64,000 nt of DNA from Sphingomonas sp. (GTDB taxonomy: Bacteria; Pseudomonadota; Alphaproteobacteria; Sphingomonadales; Sphingomonadaceae), in contig NZ_JAGHZV010000002.1 of NCBI RefSeq assembly GCF_017745215.1, positions 1-64,000 of the forward strand, read 5' to 3'. Under the pieces are notes generated by a model. It made no database searches. It was given only the letters and a program-made list of their open reading frames with translations, and had not been told where the DNA came from. Shown here one piece after another: positions 58,939 through 64,000 of this stretch (position 1 is the first letter of the stretch; each line of letters opens with the position of its first letter). The translations under genes and the position numbers were made by a program.

Positions 58939-61257
58939 CTAGTTGCGGGCCGTCGACATCGAGAAGGGACGTGCTTCCCTGCTGCTGCCCCAGGTTCGGT
59001 TTGGAAGCGCTTGCATGGTGAAACGCAGCTCGCCCCCCGCGCGAATCTCGGCGTCGGTGACGTAGCTGCGCGCCAGCGGCCTGCCGTTGAGCGTGACGCG
59101 GCCGACATAGGCATTCGCGTCGGAGAGCTTCTCGGCCACCACGGTGAATGCCTTGCCGCCGGGCAGATGGATCGTCGCGCGGTTCACGAAGGGGCGGCCG
59201 ATGACATATTGGTTCGATCCCGGCGCCACCGGATAGAAGCCGAGCGACGTGAAGACGAGCCACGCCGACATCTGGCCGAGGTCGTCGTTGCCCGAGAGGC
59301 CATCGGGGGTTGGCTTGTACTGGCTCTCGACGATCTGCTTGAGCCGTGCCTGGGTCCGCCAGGGGGCGCCGGCATAGGCGTAGAGATAGGCGACGTGGTG
59401 GCTGGGCTCGTTGCCGTGGATGTACTGGCCGATCAGTCCGGCGATGTCCTCGGCGTGGCTGTAGTCGAGCTTCGACACGTCGTAATCGAACATCGCGTCG
59501 AGCTTCGCCACCGCCCTGGCATCGCCGCCGAGCAGCTTGAACAGCCCGGCCTGGTCCTGCGGCACGAACCAGGAATATTGCCACGCATTGCCCTCGGTAT
59601 AGTCCGAGCCATAGTTGATCGCGGTGGGATCGAAAGGCTCGCGGAAGCTGCCGTCGGCCTTGCGCGCGCGCAGCCAGCCGCTCTTCGCGTCGAAGCTGTT
59701 GCGCCAATAGCCGGCGCGCTTCTCGAACGCCGCGGCGATATCGGCCTTGCCCATCGCCCGCGCCATCCGCGCGATCGCCCAGTCGTCATAGGCATATTCG
59801 ACCGTCTTCGACGCCGCCTCGGGCTCGCGGTCGATCGGGACATAGCCGAGCGCCATGTAATCGCCGAGGCCGCCATAGGGCGGATAGGTCGCGCTCGAGA
59901 GCATCGCCTGGAGCGCCGCTTCGGCATCGAAGCCGCGGATGCCCTTGAGATAGGCGTCGGCGATCACCGGGGCGGCGTGGTAGCCGATCATCGTCCAGGT
60001 CTCGCGCCCGGCGAACTGCCAGACAGGCAGGATGCCATAGGGGCCGTAGCGCTGGCTCGCGACGAGCGACTGGACGACGTCGCTGGTGGTCTGCTCGGGC
60101 TGGATCAGCGTGAGCAGTGGATGCTCGGCGCGGAACGTATCCCAGAGCGAGAAGGTCGAGCGGAAGGTGAAACCCTCGGCCTTGTGCACCTGATCGTCGG
60201 GCCCGCGGTAGCGGCCGTCGGCGTCGCCCCACACGCTGGGAGCAAGGAGCGTGTGGTAGAGCGCGGTGTAGAGCGTCCGGCGCATCGGCGCCGGGGCGTC
60301 GATCTCGACCGCGCCGAGCGCGTCGCGCCACGCCGCCTCGGTCTTTGCACGGATTGCGTCGAACCCGCCCGCCTCGGCGTCGAGATTGGCGACCGCGCCG
60401 GCCTCGTCGACGCCCGAGAGCGCGACCTTCACTTCGAGCGGGCCCGCCAGCGCGCCGAAGTCGAGCCTCGCCTCGAGCGCGCGGCCGAGCTTCTCGGCCA
60501 CCGCGTCGTCGCGGCCCGGGGCCTGGAAGCCCTTGTACTTCACTGCGGTGTCGCGATCGACGAAGCCGTGGCCGGCGAGCGGCGCCGAGAAGCGCATCGC
60601 GAAATAGAGCTTGCGCCCCGGCGCCCAGCCGCGCGTCTCGCGGAAGCCGGTGAGGGTGCCGTCGGGGAGCAGGTGCAGGCCCGACCAGAGGATCTTGCCG
60701 GGATAGTCGTAGAGCGACGAGCGCAGGTCGATCAGCAGATGCGCCGGCTTGCCCGCGGGGAAGGCATAGCGATGGATGCCGACGCGCGTGCCCGCGGTCA
60801 GCTCGGCGCGGATGCCGCTGTCGGCGAGCGTCACGGCATAATAGCCGGGGTGCGCGGTCTCGCTGGCATGGTCGAAGCGCGAGCGATAGCCCGAGCCGGG
60901 AACCTTGGGATCGCCCGGGTCCAGCTGCACCGCGTCACCCGCCTGGGGCATGACGAGCACGTCGCCCAGGTCCGAATGGCCGGCGCCGCTGAAATGGGTG
61001 TGGCTGAAGCCCTGGATCGTCGGATCCTCGTAGCGATAGCCCGCGGCATGGCTGTAGCAGGCGCGGATCTCGCAGGTCGCATCGGTGTCGGGCGAGAGCT
61101 GGACCATGCCGAAGGGCGCGGTGGCGCCGGGATAGGTATGGCCTTCGCCGCCGGTGCCGATCATCGGGTCGGCGGCGGCGATCGGTTCCGGCAGCGTCTG
61201 GGCGACGGCCTGGGCGGGGAGGGCGAAGGCGGCGAGGACGGTCAGGGCGAAGCGCAT
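58939..61257 (-). CDS. GH92 family alpha-mannosidase, exported
   Basis: A 772-aa protein. A signal peptide (1-20, ending AQAVAQ) is followed by the GH92 N-terminal signature TGGEGHTYPGATAPFGMVQL and GFSHTHFSGAGHSDLGDVLV. The catalytic C-terminal barrel has EGNAWQYSWFVPQD (general acid Glu region) and GNDDLGQMSAWLVFTSLGF (base Asp region). Family members are calcium-dependent exo-alpha-mannosidases, mostly alpha-1,2. It is probably periplasmic and trims mannosides imported by the adjacent receptor. ATG 61257 was chosen because it starts the signal peptide. Confidence 0.93.
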   Translation of the reverse strand: MRFALTVLAAFALPAQAVAQTLPEPIAAADPMIGTGGEGHTYPGATAPFGMVQLSPDTDATCEIRACYSHAAGYRYEDPTIQGFSHTHFSGAGHSDLGDVLVMPQAGDAVQLDPGDPKVPGSGYRSRFDHASETAHPGYYAVTLADSGIRAELTAGTRVGIHRYAFPAGKPAHLLIDLRSSLYDYPGKILWSGLHLLPDGTLTGFRETRGWAPGRKLYFAMRFSAPLAGHGFVDRDTAVKYKGFQAPGRDDAVAEKLGRALEARLDFGALAGPLEVKVALSGVDEAGAVANLDAEAGGFDAIRAKTEAAWRDALGAVEIDAPAPMRRTLYTALYHTLLAPSVWGDADGRYRGPDDQVHKAEGFTFRSTFSLWDTFRAEHPLLTLIQPEQTTSDVVQSLVASQRYGPYGILPVWQFAGRETWTMIGYHAAPVIADAYLKGIRGFDAEAALQAMLSSATYPPYGGLGDYMALGYVPIDREPEAASKTVEYAYDDWAIARMARAMGKADIAAAFEKRAGYWRNSFDAKSGWLRARKADGSFREPFDPTAINYGSDYTEGNAWQYSWFVPQDQAGLFKLLGGDARAVAKLDAMFDYDVSKLDYSHAEDIAGLIGQYIHGNEPSHHVAYLYAYAGAPWRTQARLKQIVESQYKPTPDGLSGNDDLGQMSAWLVFTSLGFYPVAPGSNQYVIGRPFVNRATIHLPGGKAFTVVAEKLSDANAYVGRVTLNGRPLARSYVTDAEIRAGGELRFTMQALPNRTWGSSREARPFSMSTARN
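59001..59014. promoter_or_regulatory. LacI-type operator 2 (inside GH92 3' end)
   Basis: TGGAAGCGCTTGCA matches operator 1 at 13 of 14 positions. Its centre is 189 bases from that of operator 1, close to 18 helical turns. It is within coding sequence, so chance is possible. Confidence 0.4.
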
Positions 61258-61328
61258 GCGCGGGTTAGAGCAGAGGCCCACGGTCATTGTCCAATGCCAA
61301 CCGCTCCAATCTTCACCGCCCCAATCTT

Positions 61329-61412
61329 CGTCATCCCGGCGAAAGCCGGGACCCAGGAGTCACGAGCGACGTCCTGCTTGACCCTGGGTCCCGGCTTTCG
61401 CCGGGATGACGG
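61329..61412. repeat. Palindromic intergenic repeat, copy 10
   Basis: Full two-arm copy between the glutathione transferase and GH92 genes. Confidence 0.85.
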
Positions 61413-61424
61413 TTTAATCGGAGA

Positions 61425-62063
61425 TCAGCGCGTGTTGACCGCGAGCTGGTCGGCGAAGGCGCGCTGGTACGCCGGGCGCGCCTCGCCGCGAGCGACATAG
61501 GCGGCGAGGGTAGGAAATTCGTCGAGCAGGCCCGAGAGGCGGAGCCGCAGCAGTACCGAAACCATCATCAGGTCGCCTGCGCTGAAGTCGCCATCGAGCC
61601 ATTCGGCGTCGCCCAGCCGCGCGGCGAGCTGCTTCAGCCGGTCGCGGATCCGGTCCATGACCAGGGGCAGGCGTTCGGCGGTCCAGGGCTTGTCGCCTTC
61701 GACGAACTTCGCGATCGTGAGATCGAGGATCGGCGGCTCGACGGTGTTGACTGCCGCGAACATCCAGCTGATCGCACGCGCCCGTGCGTCTCCCCCCTCC
61801 GGCAGCAGCCCCGGATGCTGCTCTGCGACGTGGAGGATGATCGCGCCGGTCTCGAAGAGCGCGAGGTGGCCTTCCTCATAGGTCGGGATCTGGCCGAAGG
61901 GATGAAACGCGAGGTGCGGGGGCTGCTTCATCGCCTGGAAGGAGACGAGCCGGACATCATAGGGCAGGCCAGCTTCCTCGAGCGCCCAGCGCACCCGCGT
62001 GTCGCGCGCGAGGCCCTTGCCGCCGTCGGGCGAGCGTTCGAACGCGGTGATCGTGATCGTCAT
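61425..62063 (-). CDS. Glutathione S-transferase family protein
   Basis: A 212-aa protein. The thioredoxin-fold N-terminal domain (about 1-85) has FHPFGQIPTYEEGHLALFETGAI with the cis-Pro and Ser/Glu glutathione site; the helical C-terminal domain follows (WLDGDFSAGDLMMVSVLLRL). The N-terminus ERSPDGGKGLARDTRVRWALEE resembles GSTs with a loop before helix 1. The substrate is unknown. Confidence 0.88.
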   Translation of the reverse strand: MTITITAFERSPDGGKGLARDTRVRWALEEAGLPYDVRLVSFQAMKQPPHLAFHPFGQIPTYEEGHLALFETGAIILHVAEQHPGLLPEGGDARARAISWMFAAVNTVEPPILDLTIAKFVEGDKPWTAERLPLVMDRIRDRLKQLAARLGDAEWLDGDFSAGDLMMVSVLLRLRLSGLLDEFPTLAAYVARGEARPAYQRAFADQLAVNTR

Positions 62064-62133
62064 GCCGCAAATCCTAGCCTCGGCGATATCCCGCCCCTAG
62101 CAAAATCGGGCGCCATCTGCTCCACGTCCGCGC

Positions 62134-63321
62134 ATGACACCCGCCGCGCGTACCCAGGCCGCGATCGACCTGCTCGACGAGATCGTCGCCGCTGCCCGCG
62201 ACCAGGGACCGGCCGCCGATGTGATCCTCGCGCGCGGGTTCGCGGCGCGGCGCTATGCGGGCTCGAAGGACCGGCGCGCGATCCGCGACCTCGTCTATGA
62301 CACCATCCGGCTGTGCGGCGACCGGCCCTCGAGCGGGCGTGCGGCGATGCTCGCGCTGGCGGCCCAGCGCGAAGCCGTGCGCGAGAGCTTCGACGGATCG
62401 CCCTATGGCCCGGCACCGATTTCGCCGGGCGAGGACATCGCCGTCCCCGGCGTCGCGCCGGCGTGGCTGGTCGAGGCGCTTGCCGCTTCGGGGATCGCGG
62501 GCGAGGAGGCGAGGGCGCTGCTCGACCGCGCGCCGCTCGACATCCGGGTCAACCGGCTCAAGGCCGACCCCGCCGCGGTCGCCGCGCAATTCCCCGACGC
62601 GCAGACGGTGCCCGGCGCGCCCCAGGCGCTGCGGCTCGCGCCCGACACCGCGGTGGAGAAGCACCCGCTCTGGACCGAAGGTGCGATCGAGGTGCAGGAC
62701 GCGGGCAGCCAGATCGTCACGCGTGCCGCACCGGTCGAGCGCGGCCAGCATGTGATCGACCTCTGCGCCGGCGGCGGCGGCAAGACGCTCGCGCTCGCCG
62801 CGGCGATGGCGGGGCACGGCTCGATCCTCGCCTGCGACGTCGACCGCGCGCGGCTTTCCCGCCTCATGCCGCGTGCCGAGCGGGCGGGGGTGGGCATCGT
62901 CGAGACGCGGCTGCTCGATCCCAATCGCGAGGCCGCGATGCTCGCCGACCAGATGGGCCGCGCCGACGTCGTGCTGGTCGACGCACCCTGCTCGGGCACC
63001 GGCACCTGGCGGCGCAACCCCGAGGCGCGCTGGCGGATCACTCCGGCGCGGATCGCGCGCTATGCCGAGACGCAGGCGCATATCCTCCGCGTCGCCGCCG
63101 GGCTGGTGCGGCCGGGCGGGGCACTGGTCCATATCGTCTGCTCGCTGCTCGAGGCCGAGGGCGCCGATCAGGTCGACGCCTTCCTCGCCGCGCATCCGGG
63201 CTGGGTCGCCGAGCCGCTGTCGCTCGGCGCTGGCAGCCCGCGCGGTGCCGGGCTTCGGCTCACCCCGTTCCGAGACTCGACCGACGGCTTTTTTGTCGCG
63301 AAGATGGTCCGGCCATGGTAG
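62134..63321 (+). CDS. RsmB/NOP2-family rRNA m5C methyltransferase
   Basis: A 395-aa protein. A helical N-terminal part (about 1-130) precedes the SAM domain: VIDLCAGGGGKTLALAAAM, VLVDAPCSGTGTWRRNPEARW (motif IV Cys) and IVCSLLEAEGADQV (motif VI Cys, the methylating one). It methylates cytosine in 16S rRNA or another RNA. The NusB-like extension is shorter than in E. coli RsmB. It overlaps the longer open frame of the next gene by 7 bases, although the start I prefer there is downstream. Confidence 0.9.
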   Translation: MTPAARTQAAIDLLDEIVAAARDQGPAADVILARGFAARRYAGSKDRRAIRDLVYDTIRLCGDRPSSGRAAMLALAAQREAVRESFDGSPYGPAPISPGEDIAVPGVAPAWLVEALAASGIAGEEARALLDRAPLDIRVNRLKADPAAVAAQFPDAQTVPGAPQALRLAPDTAVEKHPLWTEGAIEVQDAGSQIVTRAAPVERGQHVIDLCAGGGGKTLALAAAMAGHGSILACDVDRARLSRLMPRAERAGVGIVETRLLDPNREAAMLADQMGRADVVLVDAPCSGTGTWRRNPEARWRITPARIARYAETQAHILRVAAGLVRPGGALVHIVCSLLEAEGADQVDAFLAAHPGWVAEPLSLGAGSPRGAGLRLTPFRDSTDGFFVAKMVRPW

Positions 63322-63350
63322 CGACGCGGGTTCCAGTCTCGGAGATGTTG

Positions 63351-63869
63351 ATGCGGTTCACTGCGATTTCGGCCGCCGTCGCGCTGATGGTGCTCACGGT
63401 TTCCTCGGCGTTGAACGCACAGCGGCCCGACGACCAGATCGACGCCAAGTCGATCGCGCTGCTCCAGCAGGGCCGCGCCGCACAGACCGCGGGCAACCTC
63501 GACGGTGCGACCGACCTCTACGAGACGGCGCTCGCCGTCGATCCGCGCAACCGCCAGGCCTTTGTCGCGCTCGCCGAAGTCGCGCGCGCCAAGGGGCTGC
63601 CGGGCAAGGCGATCCGCTTCTACCAGGAAGCGCTGCTGCTCGAGCCCAACGACGTGAGCACGCTGCGCGGCCAGGGCGAAGCGATGATGGCCAAGGGCGC
63701 CGTCGAGAAGGCCAAGGAGAATCTCGCGAAGATCCAGGGCCTGTGCCGCAGCACCTGCCAGGACGCGACCGTCCTCGCCGCCGCGATCGCCAAGGGCCCG
63801 CCGGTTACCGCGACCGCCCAGGCGACGCCGCCCGAGACGCCTGAGACGGCGACCCCCGCCAAGCCCTGA
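63351..63869 (+). CDS. TPR-repeat exported protein
   Basis: A 172-aa protein. A signal peptide (about 1-22, ending ALNAQ) precedes two to three TPR units: LLQQGRAAQTAGNLDGATDLYETALAVDP and FVALAEVARAKGLPGKAIRFYQEAL. The C-terminus is rich in Pro and Thr. ATG 63351 has GGAG 6 bases upstream; ATGs at 63315 and 63345 are in frame. Confidence 0.75.
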   Translation: MRFTAISAAVALMVLTVSSALNAQRPDDQIDAKSIALLQQGRAAQTAGNLDGATDLYETALAVDPRNRQAFVALAEVARAKGLPGKAIRFYQEALLLEPNDVSTLRGQGEAMMAKGAVEKAKENLAKIQGLCRSTCQDATVLAAAIAKGPPVTATAQATPPETPETATPAKP

Positions 63870-63875
63870 GGCCGT

Positions 63876-64000
63876 TCAGCCCAGCTCGCGGGCGAGCGCG
63901 ACGAACTCGGCGACGCTGACCGTCTCGGCACGCCGGCTGGTGTCGATGCCGAGCCGCTCGGCCGCTTCGACAGCGCCCGGCACGCCCTTCAGGCTCTGCC
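63876..64000 (-). CDS. rsmA: 16S rRNA dimethyladenosine transferase, C-terminus (partial)
   Basis: Forty residues entering from the right edge (QSLKGVPGAVEAAERLGIDT, then SRRAETVSVAEFVALARELG) match the C-terminal helical domain of RsmA/KsgA, which dimethylates two adjacent adenosines near the 3' end of 16S rRNA. The catalytic part lies outside the window. Confidence 0.75.
   Translation of the reverse strand, partial: QSLKGVPGAVEAAERLGIDTSRRAETVSVAEFVALARELG

Overview
The window reads as chromosome of an alphaproteobacterium of the order Sphingomonadales (a Sphingomonas-like organism). The basis is strongly G+C-rich coding DNA, two large TonB-dependent receptors, a ChvG/ChvI - HprK - RapZ - EIIA - HPr cluster of alphaproteobacterial type, a short HprK, and many copies of a palindromic intergenic repeat of the form GTCATCCCGGCGAAAGCC. 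I saw no rRNA or tRNA gene, prophage or CRISPR array. Genus-level identity is inference.

Region 1 (1-14400) is accessory and metabolic. The 3' end of a transposase and a cut palindromic repeat open the window. Then come a core-type MetE-like methyltransferase, an orphan substrate-binding lipoprotein, a TonB-dependent receptor, a leftward operon (aromatic-acid-type MFS transporter, TIM-barrel amidohydrolase, SnoaL-like protein), a MarR regulator with a DUF1993-like protein, a two-domain extradiol dioxygenase, an IclR regulator, a flavin reductase and a luciferase-like flavin monooxygenase. A degenerate palindromic motif (consensus about TTATCAGCCTGGCTGATAT) lies upstream of the MetE-like gene, the receptor and the monooxygenase (twice), with a weaker copy at the dioxygenase start. 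This suggests one regulon that takes up and oxidises an unidentified compound. It is the best candidate here for an undescribed system.

Region 2 (14000-46600) is mostly housekeeping: a perfect 69-bp inverted repeat beside an unknown zinc-ribbon-like membrane protein, MoaB, a lytic transglycosylase with a Lys/Asp-rich repeat linker, a UDG-like protein, ETF-QO, TPR proteins, IspE, an enoyl-CoA hydratase, N-formylglutamate amidohydrolase, IlvD, NAD(P)HX repair, an rRNA methyltransferase, TruA, Fmt, RecR, Def, RmuC, a TrmH-type methyltransferase, VapBC, then the PTS-Ntr/ChvGI signalling block next to PEP carboxykinase. Many neighbours overlap by ATGA, which points to translational coupling.

Region 3 (46600-64000) holds a decayed LysR remnant, a DUF885 metallopeptidase-like protein, NfeD/QmcA, a CitE-like lyase, bioF-bioD-bioA, guaB, then a carbohydrate locus (TonB receptor plus GH92 alpha-mannosidase with two LacI-type palindromes 189 bp apart), a glutathione transferase, an RsmB-type rRNA methyltransferase, a TPR protein and the 3' end of rsmA.
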